A stretch of DNA of 64,000 nt from JANNSX01 sp046348995 (GCA_046348995.1 JAXMDB010000010.1:124001-188000), one strand, 5' to 3'. Shown: positions 16,302 through 26,239, counted from the first letter of the stretch. A program made the numbers and translations. Notes: generated by a model not told the origin, from the letters alone.

Positions 16302-17531
16302 CTAAGGCGTCGCCGTCGTCTGGTCGAGCCAGTGGGCGAGCACCTGGCGCTCCTCGGACGTCATCTCGGTGATGTTGTGAGGCGGCATGGCGTGCGTCAT
16401 CACCGCAAAGACGCGCAGCGCGGGTGCCTGCCTCTCAATGTTCTCGGGCGTATCGAGGAGCACGCCCTTGGGCGCGATGCCGACGCCGTCCCAGGCCGGT
16501 GTCGAGGCATGACACATCGAGCAGCGCGACAGGACGATCTCGGTGACGTCGGTGGGCGCGGCCGCTTGCGCAACGAGCGAGGGTGCGGGCTCGGCCGGCG
16601 CAAGGCCGAGCGCGGCGCGGCCGTCGGGCGTCGCCGTCTGGCTGACGAGGACCATCAGCACGATGCATGCGGCCGCGACGCCCCACGTCCACCAGGGATC
16701 GCCACGGCCTGCATGGCGCTCGTTGTAGAAATGCCGGACGAGGCCGCCGGCGACGAGCACGAGCGCGACGATCACCCAGCCGTAACCCGAGGCATAAGTC
16801 AGCGGGTAGTGCCCGGACAGCATCAGGAACACGACCGGCAGTGTCAGATAGTTGTTGTGGCTCGAGCGCTGCTTGGCGGCTTTGCCGAGCGCCGGGTCGG
16901 GCGCGTTGCCGGCGAGCAGCGCGGCGATGACCTTGCGTTGGTTGGGAATGATGAGCATGGCGACATTGCCGCTCATCCAGGTCGCCATGAGAGCGCCGGT
17001 GTGGAGCAACGCCGCCCGGCCACCGAAGATCTGCCCGTACCCCCAGGCGGCCCCAACAACGAGCGCGAAACCGACGATCGCGAGCCAAAGGTCGCTCCTG
17101 CCGAGAGGCGAGCGGCACAGAAGATCATAGACGACCCAGCCCACGACCAGACTGCCGATGCCGATCCCGGCAGCAACGGCAGGCGTCGTCGGCCAGACCG
17201 CAGGATCGATGAGGTAGAGCGCAGCCCCGAGATAGTAAACCCAACACAACAGGAGAAAACCCGAGATCCACGTCGTGTAGGATTGCCATTTGTGCCAGAT
17301 CAGCTCCTTGGGCAGCGCATCAGGGGCGACGAGGTACTTGCGCACGCGATAGAAACCGCCGCCGTGGACCTCCCAGGCTTCGCCGCCTTTGCCGGCCGGG
17401 ATCTCGGACGTCGGCTTCAGGCTGGCGTCGATGTGCATGAAGTAGAACGACGCGCCGATCCACGCCATGCCGGCGACGAGATGCAGCCAGCGCAGCAACA
17501 GGCTAACCCATTCGACGAGGACGGGCTCCAT
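16302..17531 (-). CDS. puuD: Urate hydroxylase PuuD with C-terminal cytochrome c domain
   Basis: 409 residues. Eight or so hydrophobic segments (DUF989/urate oxidase N-terminal membrane domain: LLLRWLHLVAGMAWIGASFYFMHID) are followed by a c-type cytochrome domain with one haem motif CSMCH near residue 336 and a distal Met region (MTHAMPPHNI). PuuD oxidises urate to 5-hydroxyisourate and passes electrons to the respiratory chain rather than to oxygen directly, so the operon needs no soluble uricase. It starts 13 bases after the upstream permease gene. Confidence 0.95.
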   Translation of the reverse strand: MEPVLVEWVSLLLRWLHLVAGMAWIGASFYFMHIDASLKPTSEIPAGKGGEAWEVHGGGFYRVRKYLVAPDALPKELIWHKWQSYTTWISGFLLLCWVYYLGAALYLIDPAVWPTTPAVAAGIGIGSLVVGWVVYDLLCRSPLGRSDLWLAIVGFALVVGAAWGYGQIFGGRAALLHTGALMATWMSGNVAMLIIPNQRKVIAALLAGNAPDPALGKAAKQRSSHNNYLTLPVVFLMLSGHYPLTYASGYGWVIVALVLVAGGLVRHFYNERHAGRGDPWWTWGVAAACIVLMVLVSQTATPDGRAALGLAPAEPAPSLVAQAAAPTDVTEIVLSRCSMCHASTPAWDGVGIAPKGVLLDTPENIERQAPALRVFAVMTHAMPPHNITEMTSEERQVLAHWLDQTTATP

Positions 17532-17544
17532 GCGCTTCTTCTCC

Positions 17545-18453
17545 TCACGTCGTCGCGTGGAAGGGCTTGCCGAGAGACGCGGGCGCCGAGGTTCGGCTGC
17601 GCGAGATCAGCACGAGCACCACGATCGTCGCGAGATACGGCAGCATCGCCAGATACTGCGCATCCACCTTGAGACCGAGGCCTTGACCGTGCAGCTGGAG
17701 GATCGACACGCCGCCGAACAGATAGGCGCCGAGCACGACGCGCCACGGCCGCCAGGACGCGAACACGACGAGCGCCAAGGCGATCCAGCCGCGGCCCGCG
17801 GTCATGCGCTCGACCCACAACGGGGCCTGCACGAGCGAGAGATAGGCACCCCCCAATCCGGCGCACGCGCCGCCGAACGCGAGCGCTGCGTAGCGATAGA
17901 GCAGCACGGGATAGCCGATCGCGTGCGCCGCCTCGTGGTTCTCGCCAATGGCACGGAGCACGAGGCCCGTGCGCGTGCGGTTGAGGAACCATGCGACTGC
18001 CGCAACCAGCACGAGCGACAGATAGACGAGATAGTCCTGCCCGAAGACGAGTGGGCCAACGAGCGGAACGTCGGAAACGCCTGGAATAGCGAGCTTCGGA
18101 AACGCACCCGCCGAAACACCCGAGTAGCGTTGACCGAGCAGCGCCGAAAGCCCCAGTCCGAACAGTGTCAACGCCAGCCCCGAGGCTACTTGGTTCGCGA
18201 GCAGCGTCAGCGTGATGAGGCCGAACAGCAAAGCCATTACGGCGCCCGCGAGCATGGCCGCCGTCAGCCCTGCGAGATAGCTCCCGGTCTCGATGCTCGC
18301 CGCAAAGCCCGCAACCGCGCCGATGATCATCATGCCCTCGACGCCGAGGTTGAGCACACCCGCCTTCTCGACGACGAGCTCGCCGATGGCGGCAAAGACC
18401 AACGGCGTCGCCGCGACCATCAGGCTGACGAGGATGCCGGTCGCCAGATCCAT
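17545..18453 (-). CDS. ABC transporter permease, BMP/nucleoside-purine type, second subunit
   Basis: 302 residues with about nine membrane segments, BPD_transp_2 family (LATGILVSLMVAATPLVFAAIGELVVEKAGVLNLGVEGMM, the typical start of the NupQ/BmpC-like subunit). With the other permease and the ATPase it forms an importer, most likely for purines, nucleosides or urate-related substrates given the catabolic operon. No substrate-binding protein gene is in the operon. It starts 3 bases after the preceding permease. Confidence 0.9.
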   Translation of the reverse strand: MDLATGILVSLMVAATPLVFAAIGELVVEKAGVLNLGVEGMMIIGAVAGFAASIETGSYLAGLTAAMLAGAVMALLFGLITLTLLANQVASGLALTLFGLGLSALLGQRYSGVSAGAFPKLAIPGVSDVPLVGPLVFGQDYLVYLSLVLVAAVAWFLNRTRTGLVLRAIGENHEAAHAIGYPVLLYRYAALAFGGACAGLGGAYLSLVQAPLWVERMTAGRGWIALALVVFASWRPWRVVLGAYLFGGVSILQLHGQGLGLKVDAQYLAMLPYLATIVVLVLISRSRTSAPASLGKPFHATT

Positions 18454-18456
18454 GCC

Positions 18457-19539
18457 TCAGCCTCCCGTCGCCAGTTGGGCTCGCGGCGCGCCAAGCCGCA
18501 CGCGATAGTTCACGAGCACGTCGCTCGCCAGCAGGAAGAACAGCAGCATGCCCTGGAACACCGAGGTTGCTGCGCTCGGTAGGCTCATGGCGATCTGCGC
18601 CGCTTCGCCGCCGAGATACGTCAGCGCCATGAGATATCCCGCGAGCAGGATGCCGATCGGATTGAGACGGCCCAGGAAGGCGACGATGATCGCGGTGAAG
18701 CCGTAGCCGACGGGAATGGCCGGCACGAGCTGGCCGACGGGGCCCACCGCCTCGAACAAGCCTGCAAGCCCCGCAAGTCCGCCCGAGACGATGAAGCAGA
18801 GCCAGATCAGCCGTTGCTCCGAATAGCCGGCGAAGCGTGCAGCCTGTGGTGCCTGTCCGAGCACTTTGACCTGGAAGCCGACGATGTGCCGGCCGAGGAG
18901 AATCCAGGCGATCGCCACCGTCGCCAGCGCCACGAGCACGCCGATATGCGTCCGCAATCCGCTGAACAGCAGTGGCAGCATCGCGGACGACTGGAACAGG
19001 CGGCTCTCGGGGAAGTTCATGCCGTCGGGATCGCGCAACGGCCCGTGCACGAGCGCGCCCAACAGTTGGGTTGCGACATAGACCAGCATGAGGCTGACGA
19101 GGATCTCGCTCGTACCGAGGCGCGCTCGGAGGAAGGCGGGGATCGCCGCCCAGGCGATGCCACCGAGGATGCCGGCAACGCACATCAGCGGCAGCAGCCA
19201 AGGCCCTTCCGCTGGATAGACGGCGAGTGCGACCGCGCCGCCCGCGAGCGCACCCATCGTATACTGGCCCTCGGCGCCGATATTCCAGATGCCGGCGCGG
19301 AAGCCGAACGACAGTCCGATGGCGATCATGACGAGCGGCGAGGCTTTCACCGTCAGCTCGGAGAGGCCGCTGCGCGTCGTGAGCGGCTCGAAGAAGACCG
19401 TGCGGATCGCCTCGAACGGATCCTTGCCGAGCAGGCCGAAGAGGATGAGGCTCGCCAGCATCGTCAGCGCGACGGCGATGAACGGCGTCAGGTAGAGCAT
19501 CGTTCGCGACGGCGAGCGTCGAGGCTCGAGCCTAAGCAT
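18457..19539 (-). CDS. ABC transporter permease, BMP/nucleoside-purine type, first subunit
   Basis: 360 residues, BPD_transp_2 family (FRAGIWNIGAEGQYTMGALAGG; GYGFTAIIVAFLGRLNPIGI), about nine membrane segments, matching the NupP/BmpB-like subunit. The ATG at 19539 overlaps the end of the ATPase gene by 8 bases, so translational coupling is likely. An upstream GTG at 19566 is in frame but lies deeper inside the ATPase gene. Heteromeric partner of the next permease. Confidence 0.88.
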   Translation of the reverse strand: MLRLEPRRSPSRTMLYLTPFIAVALTMLASLILFGLLGKDPFEAIRTVFFEPLTTRSGLSELTVKASPLVMIAIGLSFGFRAGIWNIGAEGQYTMGALAGGAVALAVYPAEGPWLLPLMCVAGILGGIAWAAIPAFLRARLGTSEILVSLMLVYVATQLLGALVHGPLRDPDGMNFPESRLFQSSAMLPLLFSGLRTHIGVLVALATVAIAWILLGRHIVGFQVKVLGQAPQAARFAGYSEQRLIWLCFIVSGGLAGLAGLFEAVGPVGQLVPAIPVGYGFTAIIVAFLGRLNPIGILLAGYLMALTYLGGEAAQIAMSLPSAATSVFQGMLLFFLLASDVLVNYRVRLGAPRAQLATGG

Positions 19540-21064
19540 GCTGAGCCCTCTCTGGCGCGTGGCCACCCATGGCGAGCCCGATCGCCTCGACGGTGAGCTC
19601 CTCGACGGGGCGTGCCGGCGACAACCGTCCTTCGGCGATGACGGCGATACGGCTCGCGATCTCGAACAGCTCGTCCAGATCCTGCGAAATGACGAGAACG
19701 GCGGCGCCGTTCGCTGCGAGATCGATCAGCACCTTGCGGATGAAGGCAGCTGCACCCGCATCGACGCCCCAGGTCGGCTGCGAGGCGACGAGCACGCTGG
19801 GCTTCTGCAGCACCTCGCGGCCCACGACGAACTTCTGCAAGTTGCCGCCCGAGAGGCTGCGCGCGGCGGCGCCCGTGCCGTTCGCTTTGACGCCGAAATG
19901 CTCGATGATCTGGCGAGCGAAGGCCTCGGCCTTACCATGATCGATGAATCCGCCCGGCGCGAGCTTCTGGCGGACCTCGGCCGACAGCACGACATTGTCT
20001 GCGAGCGAGAGATCGGGGACGGCGGCATGACCGAGCCGCTCCTCGGGGACCGCAGCCAGCCCAAGCCGCCGGCGCGCGATGGGGCCTGCTCGCCCGACAG
20101 ACTTGCCGTCGATGACGATCGCCTCCGCGCGGTCCGCATGAAGCTCGCCGATGAGCGCCTCGATGAGCTCGATCTGGCCATTGCCGGCAACACCGGCGAT
20201 GCCGACCACCTCGCCTCCGCGCACCTCGAGCGAGACCTCCTCGAGATCGACGCCGAAGGGCTGGTCGCTCGCCATCGTCAGGCGATCGAGAGCGAGGCGC
20301 ACGGGGCCCATCGGCGACTCGACACGCTGAGGCGCGGTGAGCGACGTGCCGATCATCAGCTCGGCGAGGCTCCTCGCCGTTTCATTCTTCGGATCGCAGG
20401 TGGCGACCACCTTCCCGCCACGCAGCACCGTCGCCGTATCGCAGAGCGAGCGGATCTCCTCGAGCTTGTGGGAGATGTAGAGGATCGAGCAGCCCTCGGA
20501 GGCGAGCCGGCGCAGCGTGAGAAAGAGCGTCTCGACCTCCTGCGGCGTCAGCACCGAGGTCGGCTCGTCCATGATGATGAGGCGCGGGTTCTGCAAAAGG
20601 CAGCGCACGATCTCGACGCGCTGCCGCTCGCCCACCGACAGCGTGCCGACCTTGCGGCCGGGCTCGAGCTTCAAACCGTAGTATTCAGACACCTCGACGA
20701 TGCGCTTGGCGAGATTGTCGCGCGCGAGCTCGGGCGAAATGCCGAGGGCGACGTTCTCGGCAACGGTGAGCGCATCAAATAGCGAGAAGTGCTGGAACAC
20801 CATGCCGATGCCATGGGCCCGCGACTCCGACGGCTTCTGTGGACGGTACGGCTCGCCGTTGAAGTGCATGCCGCCGCTGTCGGGCTGCAGCACGCCGTAG
20901 ATCATCTTGACCAGCGTCGACTTGCCGGCACCGTTCTCACCGAGCAGCGCATGGATCTCGCCGTGGCCGACGTTGAAGGTCACATCGTCGTTGGCTTTGA
21001 CACCGGGAAAGCTCTTCGACAGCTTTTCGACGGCGAGCAGCGGATGGTCGCCGGGCGTCCTCAC
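19532..21064 (-). CDS. ABC transporter ATP-binding protein, fused double ATPase (BMP/nucleoside type)
   Basis: 510 residues, two ABC domains in one chain. The N-terminal one has an intact Walker A GENGAGKST, signature SVGERQRVE and Walker B LIIMDEPTSV. The second has a degenerate Walker A (GVAGNGQIEL) and signature LSGGNLQK, the usual arrangement of sugar/nucleoside/BMP-type importers. It starts at GTG 21064, overlapping the xdhC stop as GTGA. Its placement between xanthine dehydrogenase genes and urate genes points to uptake of purines or their breakdown products. Confidence 0.9.
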   Translation of the reverse strand: MRTPGDHPLLAVEKLSKSFPGVKANDDVTFNVGHGEIHALLGENGAGKSTLVKMIYGVLQPDSGGMHFNGEPYRPQKPSESRAHGIGMVFQHFSLFDALTVAENVALGISPELARDNLAKRIVEVSEYYGLKLEPGRKVGTLSVGERQRVEIVRCLLQNPRLIIMDEPTSVLTPQEVETLFLTLRRLASEGCSILYISHKLEEIRSLCDTATVLRGGKVVATCDPKNETARSLAELMIGTSLTAPQRVESPMGPVRLALDRLTMASDQPFGVDLEEVSLEVRGGEVVGIAGVAGNGQIELIEALIGELHADRAEAIVIDGKSVGRAGPIARRRLGLAAVPEERLGHAAVPDLSLADNVVLSAEVRQKLAPGGFIDHGKAEAFARQIIEHFGVKANGTGAAARSLSGGNLQKFVVGREVLQKPSVLVASQPTWGVDAGAAAFIRKVLIDLAANGAAVLVISQDLDELFEIASRIAVIAEGRLSPARPVEELTVEAIGLAMGGHAPERAQHA

Positions 21065-22080
21065 GTCAGCGCTCCCTGGTGGCGGCGCTGCGATGTCTGC
21101 GCGGCGGCCTCGATGGCACGCGCGATCTGCGCCAGTGCGGAAACGGCGATGGCGCCCGGCTCCTTGCCCGCAATCCCGTCGATGCCGATCGGCGAGGTCA
21201 GGTGTTCGAGCGCGGCGTCGGCAATGCCGGCCTGCCGCAACCGCGACAGAAATCGCGCACGCTTGCTCATCGACCCGATGAGACCCAGGAACGCGAAGTC
21301 GTTGCGCTGCAGCAGCGCATGGCAGATGCCGAGATCGATCGCGTGCGAATATGTCATCACCAGATGGTAACAGCCGGCCGGCGCCTGACCAGCCGTGTGC
21401 GCGGGGTCGGACGCGATTTCGAGCTGGATGTCACCAGGAATCGTCGCGGGAAAGCGGTCGTGGGCGGTATCGACCCAAACAAGATCGAGCGTCGCCATGA
21501 TGGCCGCCATCGACGCGACCGCGCGGCCGACGTGGCCCGCGCCGTAGAGATAGAGACAGGGCTTCGCGGCCCGCGCGGGCTCGATAAGCCAATGGCGGAC
21601 GACGAGCGCGCGGCGCGGTCGGAGGCCCGAGAGCATGTCCGAAGCGGCGCGAGCGACAGGAATCGGAAGTCCTGCCGTCGCTTTGCGGTCACTCACGACG
21701 AGAGGCAGGATGCCGCTCGCGAGTGGGCGCAAGACGAGGCTTTGGCCTGCCATCTCACCGGGCGAAAGCAGCAGGCTCCGCTCCCCGACGCCGATCCGCT
21801 CGTAGAGCACTCTCACCGTGCCGCCGCAGCACTGCCCGAGCGAGGGCCCGAGGGCGAGCTTCTCTTGCGCGCGCAGCCACGGCTCTTCGGGCGCGCGGAG
21901 CATGAGGCGCGCGCGCGCGATCGCCTGATGCTCGAGCGCGCCGCCGCCGATGGTACCAGAGGTCTGCGCGGCCGTGACCAGCATCGCCGCCCCTACCTCG
22001 CGCGGGCTCGAGCCATCGGTCTCGACGATGGTAACGCGGATATGAGCGTCAAGCCCGGTCTGATCGAGAAGCGTGCTCAT
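21061..22080 (-). CDS. xdhC: Xanthine dehydrogenase accessory protein XdhC
   Basis: 339 residues. The XdhC N-domain (VETDGSSPREVGAAMLV, GTIGGGALEHQAI, GQCCGGTVRVLYE with the Cys pair) is followed by a Rossmann C-domain (LYLYGAGHVGRAVASMAA) ending in the helical FLGLIGSMSKRARFLSRL region. XdhC delivers and sulfurates molybdenum cofactor for XdhB. ATG overlaps the xdhB stop as ATGA, and the stop overlaps the ATPase start as GTGA. Confidence 0.93.
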   Translation of the reverse strand: MSTLLDQTGLDAHIRVTIVETDGSSPREVGAAMLVTAAQTSGTIGGGALEHQAIARARLMLRAPEEPWLRAQEKLALGPSLGQCCGGTVRVLYERIGVGERSLLLSPGEMAGQSLVLRPLASGILPLVVSDRKATAGLPIPVARAASDMLSGLRPRRALVVRHWLIEPARAAKPCLYLYGAGHVGRAVASMAAIMATLDLVWVDTAHDRFPATIPGDIQLEIASDPAHTAGQAPAGCYHLVMTYSHAIDLGICHALLQRNDFAFLGLIGSMSKRARFLSRLRQAGIADAALEHLTSPIGIDGIAGKEPGAIAVSALAQIARAIEAAAQTSQRRHQGALT

Positions 22081-24431
22081 GCTTGACGCGCCGCCTTCAT
22101 GCGCTCGACCGCCATCAGCACCCGCTCGGGCGTCGCGGGGGCATCGAGCGCGGGATACGTCTTGCCGTCGCCGACGCTCGCGATCGCATCCGAGAGCGAC
22201 ATCAGCACCGAGATGGCGAGCATCAGTGGCGGCTCGCCGACGGCCTTCGAGCGATAGATCGTCTCCTCCTGGTTCTCGCCGTCGAACAGCGCGATGTTGA
22301 GCACCTTCGGGCGATCGGAGCAGGCCGGGATCTTGTAGGTCGAGGGCGCGTGCGTGAGGAGACGGCCTTTGTCGCCCCAGACCAGCTCCTCGGTCGTGAG
22401 CCAGCCGGCGCCTTGCACGAAGCCGCCCTCGATCTGACCGCGATCGATCGCCGGATTCAGCGAGCGGCCGACGTCGTGCAGGATGTCGGTTCTGAGAATG
22501 CGATTCTCACCCGTCAGCGTGTCGATGGCGACCTCGGTGACGGCAGCGCCGTACGAGAAGTAGAAGAACGGCCGGCCCGTGTAGCGATCATTGTCCCAAT
22601 GGATCTTCGGCGTTGCGTAGAAGCCCGTCGCCGAGAGGGGAATGCGCGCACGATGCGCCTCGCCAGCGAGATCATCGAACGCGATCTCGGACGTTCCAGC
22701 CCTCACACGGCCAGGCAGAAAGCGAACCGCGCCCGGCTCCGTCTGGAATCGCTCCGCGACGAAGGCGACGAGCCGCTCCTTGATCGCGCGCGCCGCATTG
22801 CGCGCCGCCATGCCATTGAGATCGGAGCCCGACGAGGCCGCCGTCGCCGACGTGTTCGGCACCTTACCCGTCGTCGTCGCGGTGATCTTCACGCGGCCGA
22901 TGTCGACCTGGAACTCCTCCGCCACGACCTGGGCGACCTTCGTATGCAGCCCCTGCCCCATCTCGGTGCCGCCGTGGTTCACCGAGATCGAGCCGTCGTT
23001 GTAGAGGTGGACGAGCGCGCCCGCCTGATTGAGAAACGTCTTCGTGAACGAGATGCCGAACTTGACGGGGGTGAGCGCGATACCGCGCTTCAGGATCGGG
23101 CTCCTCGCATTGAAAGCGCGGATCTCCTCGCGGCGCTTGGCATAGTCCGAGGTCTCGCTAAGCCGCTCCATGATCTCGCCGGCGACCATGTCCTCGACGA
23201 TCATGCCGTAGGGGGTCGCCTTACGAGCCTCGCTAGGCTCGCGCCGCGCCGCATAGAGATTACGCGCGCGCACCACGAGCGGATCGAGATCAAGATTGTG
23301 CGCGATGTGATCGATGACCCGCTCCATGCCGAGCATGCCTTGCGGACCACCGAAGCCACGGAACGCCGTATTCGACTGGGTATGCGTCTTCAAGCGATGC
23401 GAGGTCACGCGGACAGCCGGCAAATAGTACGTGTTGTCGGCATGCAGCATCGCGCGATCGCAAATCGGCTGCGAAAGATCGAACGACATGCCGCAGCGCA
23501 CCGCCTGCTCGACCTCGAGGCCGAGGATGCGGCCCGCCTCGTCGAAGCCGACGCGATAGTCGATGCGGAAGTCGTGCCGCTTGCCGGTCAGCATGAAGTC
23601 GTCGTCGCGGTCGTAGACGCATTTGGCGGGGCGTCCCGTGAGGCGCGCAGCGAGAGCCGCAACGCAGGCCGGCAGATTGCCCTGGCTCTCCTTGCCGCCG
23701 AAGCCGCCACCCATGCGGCGCACCTCGACCGTCACCGCATGATTGGCGAGGCCGAGCACGCCCGCGACCTTGTGCTGGATCTCGGTCGGATGCTGGGTCG
23801 AGGAATAGACGAGCATGTCGCCGTCCTCGCCGGGGACGGCAAGCGCAGCCTGCCCCTCGAGATAGAAGTGCTCTTGCCCGCCGATGCGGATGCGGCCTTC
23901 CAGAACGCGTGGTGCGGCGGCGATGGCGGCGGCTGCATCGCCGTTCGCCATCACGGCCGGCGGCTCCAGATAGCTTTGCGCAGCCATCGCCTGATCGATG
24001 GTGAGAATCGCCGGGAGATCGTCGTAGCGAATGATCGCCTTGGCTGCCGCCGCGCGCGCCTGCTCGATGGTCTCAGCCGCGACGGCGAAGAGCGACTGGC
24101 CGTAGTATTCGACGACATCGTGAGCGAACATCGGATCGTCGCCCTTGATGGGGCTGACGTCGTTAATCCCTGGAATGTCGGCGGCTGTCATGACGCAGAC
24201 GACGCCGGGCGCGGTGCGAACGGCCTCGACATCGAGCTGCGTGATGACAGCATGCGCCCGCGTGCTCTGAGCGATGTAGACCTTGAGGGTGCCGGGCGGA
24301 TCCGGAATATCATCGGTGTAGATCGCCGCGCCCGTCGTGTGCTTCAAGCCGCTGTCGTGTTGAAGCGCATCGCTCACGCCACCTTTGATGGCGACAGCCT
24401 TCGAGATCGCCTTGGGTGCGGGCGCGGTCAT
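22077..24431 (-). CDS. xdhB: Xanthine dehydrogenase, molybdopterin-binding subunit
   Basis: 784 residues, molybdenum hydroxylase large subunit: Ald_Xan_dh_C-type hammerhead domain first (TGAAIYTDDIPDPPG), then Moco-binding motifs MGGGFGGKESQ, AFRGFGGPQGM and GTEMGQGLHTK, and the glutamate-containing C-terminal segment (KAVGEPPLMLAISV) that supplies the catalytic Glu. It oxidises hypoxanthine and xanthine to urate. ATG 24431 overlaps the xdhA stop by 4 bases. Confidence 0.95.
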   Translation of the reverse strand: MTAPAPKAISKAVAIKGGVSDALQHDSGLKHTTGAAIYTDDIPDPPGTLKVYIAQSTRAHAVITQLDVEAVRTAPGVVCVMTAADIPGINDVSPIKGDDPMFAHDVVEYYGQSLFAVAAETIEQARAAAAKAIIRYDDLPAILTIDQAMAAQSYLEPPAVMANGDAAAAIAAAPRVLEGRIRIGGQEHFYLEGQAALAVPGEDGDMLVYSSTQHPTEIQHKVAGVLGLANHAVTVEVRRMGGGFGGKESQGNLPACVAALAARLTGRPAKCVYDRDDDFMLTGKRHDFRIDYRVGFDEAGRILGLEVEQAVRCGMSFDLSQPICDRAMLHADNTYYLPAVRVTSHRLKTHTQSNTAFRGFGGPQGMLGMERVIDHIAHNLDLDPLVVRARNLYAARREPSEARKATPYGMIVEDMVAGEIMERLSETSDYAKRREEIRAFNARSPILKRGIALTPVKFGISFTKTFLNQAGALVHLYNDGSISVNHGGTEMGQGLHTKVAQVVAEEFQVDIGRVKITATTTGKVPNTSATAASSGSDLNGMAARNAARAIKERLVAFVAERFQTEPGAVRFLPGRVRAGTSEIAFDDLAGEAHRARIPLSATGFYATPKIHWDNDRYTGRPFFYFSYGAAVTEVAIDTLTGENRILRTDILHDVGRSLNPAIDRGQIEGGFVQGAGWLTTEELVWGDKGRLLTHAPSTYKIPACSDRPKVLNIALFDGENQEETIYRSKAVGEPPLMLAISVLMSLSDAIASVGDGKTYPALDAPATPERVLMAVERMKAARQA

Positions 24432-25882
24432 GCGGTCACCGCGCCCCGGCCGGCAAGGCGTGTGTCGCCGAGACCATGCTGGCGCTCGTGGAAGCAGCGG
24501 CGCAGCAGGTTTTGCGCGACGAGCAGCCGGTACGAAGCCGAAGCCCGCATATCGCCGATGGGCTTGAAATCGTCGGCGAACGACGGCACTGCCGCCTCGA
24601 TCGTTGCCTCGCTCCACGGCTTGCCGATCAGCGCCGCCTCGACGGCCTTGGCGCGCTTCGGCGTCGCCGCCATGCCGCCGAAGGCGATGCGGGCGCCCGC
24701 GACACGGTCCCCCTCGATCTTGATGTTGAAGCATCCGCAGACGGCTGAGATGTCCTGATCGAAGCGCTTCGAGACTTTGTAGCAGGACAGCTCGCCCGGA
24801 GCCGCATCGAGCGGAACGGTGACGGACTCGATGAACTCGCCCGGTGCCCGGTCCTGCTTGCCATACGCGATGAAATAGTCCTCGAGCGCGATCTCGCGCG
24901 TCTCCGCCCCCTTGCGCAACTTGAGCGTCGCGCCGAGCGCGATCAATGCCGGCGGCATGTCGCCAATCGGCGAGCCGTTGGCGATGTTGCCACCAATGGT
25001 GCCTGAGTTCCTCACCTGCCGCGAGCCGAGACGCCGGATCAGCTCGCCGAGGTCGGGGTAGTGGGCGCCGAGAATCTCCTCGGCATGCGTGTAGGTGATG
25101 TTGGCGCCGATCTCGATGTGCGAATCGCGGGGCTTGAGCTTTCGCAGCTCCTCGACCCGCCCGATGTAGATCGTCACGGGTAGCGGTCGGTGCTGCTTGG
25201 TCACCCAAAGCCCTACATCGGTGGCTCCGGCGATGAGGGGGGCATCCGGATGCTGCGTCGTCAGGCGGACGAGCTCATCCAGCGTGGCGGGCGCATACAT
25301 CGCTTCGCCATCGTGGGCGATTGCCAAGGTCTCGGTGTGAGCGATTGCGCGGGCGCTCTCGATATCCCTATCGCGCACGCCTCTGTCGACAAAATCATGG
25401 CCGTGACGGAGCACCGTCTCGGCCGCCTCGACGATCGGACCATAACCCGTGCAGCGGCACAGATTGCCCGCGAGCGTGTCGTCGATGCTCCCGCTCCGAT
25501 CGAGCCGCGCTGCGAAAAGCGACATGACGAAGCCCGGAGTACAGAAGCCGCACTGGGAGGCATGCTGGGTGGCCATAGCCAGTTGCACCGGATGCGGCTC
25601 GCCACTTGCGTTGGATAGCCCTTCGACCGTCCGCACGGCCTTGCCCTCCAACATCGGCATCAGCACGATGCAGGCATTGATCGCGCGGTAGCGCGGCAGG
25701 TAGTCGGAGGGTTCAACCACCGCCACCGTGCACGCCCCGCAATCACCCTCGGCGCATCCTTCCTTCGTGCCCGTGAGCCGCCTCTCGCGGCGCAACCAGT
25801 TCAGCAGCGTCGTCGTCGGCGTGATGCCTTCGAGCCGGACGATCTCGCCATTGAGCACGAAGCTCAGCACCTTGCGGGTCAT
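24428..25882 (-). CDS. xdhA: Xanthine dehydrogenase small subunit (2Fe-2S and FAD)
   Basis: 484 residues. The N-terminal ferredoxin-like [2Fe-2S] domain has Cys43, Cys48 and Cys51 in CAEGDCGAC, then a second helical [2Fe-2S] domain with CGFC and CRC motifs, an FAD-binding domain (APLIAGATDVG, NSGTIGGNIANGSPIGDMPP) and the CO-dehydrogenase flavoprotein C-terminal domain. It transfers electrons from the Mo centre in XdhB to NAD. It follows uraH by 3 bases in the operon. Confidence 0.95.
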   Translation of the reverse strand: MTRKVLSFVLNGEIVRLEGITPTTTLLNWLRRERRLTGTKEGCAEGDCGACTVAVVEPSDYLPRYRAINACIVLMPMLEGKAVRTVEGLSNASGEPHPVQLAMATQHASQCGFCTPGFVMSLFAARLDRSGSIDDTLAGNLCRCTGYGPIVEAAETVLRHGHDFVDRGVRDRDIESARAIAHTETLAIAHDGEAMYAPATLDELVRLTTQHPDAPLIAGATDVGLWVTKQHRPLPVTIYIGRVEELRKLKPRDSHIEIGANITYTHAEEILGAHYPDLGELIRRLGSRQVRNSGTIGGNIANGSPIGDMPPALIALGATLKLRKGAETREIALEDYFIAYGKQDRAPGEFIESVTVPLDAAPGELSCYKVSKRFDQDISAVCGCFNIKIEGDRVAGARIAFGGMAATPKRAKAVEAALIGKPWSEATIEAAVPSFADDFKPIGDMRASASYRLLVAQNLLRRCFHERQHGLGDTRLAGRGAVTA

Positions 25883-25885
25883 GGG

Positions 25886-26239
25886 CTAGCTCCCGCGATA
25901 GGTCGAGTAGCCGAACGGCGAGAGCAGCAGCGGCACGTGGTAGTGCTGATCGGCACTGGCAATGCCGAAGCGGAGCACGACCTCGTCGAGGAACTTCGGC
26001 TCCGGTAGAGCGAGGCCCTGCTCGTCGAAATAGGCACCGGCATCGAATCTGAGCTCGTAGACGCCAGGCACCATCGCAGCGCCCTCGAGCAGCGGCTTGT
26101 CGAGGCGGCCGTCGGCATTCGTCCTCGCCTCGACGATCGCGCGGCTTTCGCCAGGCGATACGACAAGGAGCCGTATCGTCAGACCCGCGGCAGGCCGGCC
26201 CGTCGAAAGATCGAGAACGTGCGTGGTAAGGCGGCCCAA
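25886..26239 (-). CDS. uraH: 5-Hydroxyisourate hydrolase (transthyretin-like)
   Basis: 117 residues if the TTG at 26239 is the start, which gives exactly the usual family length, a GGAG Shine-Dalgarno 9 bases upstream, and the canonical opening GRLTTHVLDLSTGRPAAGL. The C-terminal signature is HYHVPLLLSPFGYSTYRGS with the YRGS tetrapeptide that marks HIU hydrolase rather than true transthyretin. It converts 5-hydroxyisourate to OHCU. It is the first gene of the minus-strand operon. A longer in-frame TTG start at 26308 would add 23 unconserved residues. Confidence 0.93.
   Translation of the reverse strand: MGRLTTHVLDLSTGRPAAGLTIRLLVVSPGESRAIVEARTNADGRLDKPLLEGAAMVPGVYELRFDAGAYFDEQGLALPEPKFLDEVVLRFGIASADQHYHVPLLLSPFGYSTYRGS

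Noticed and set aside
23065..24758. Long plus-strand frame across xdhB and xdhA
   Set aside because: Antisense to two genes with unmistakable molybdenum-hydroxylase motifs; its translation is low complexity.
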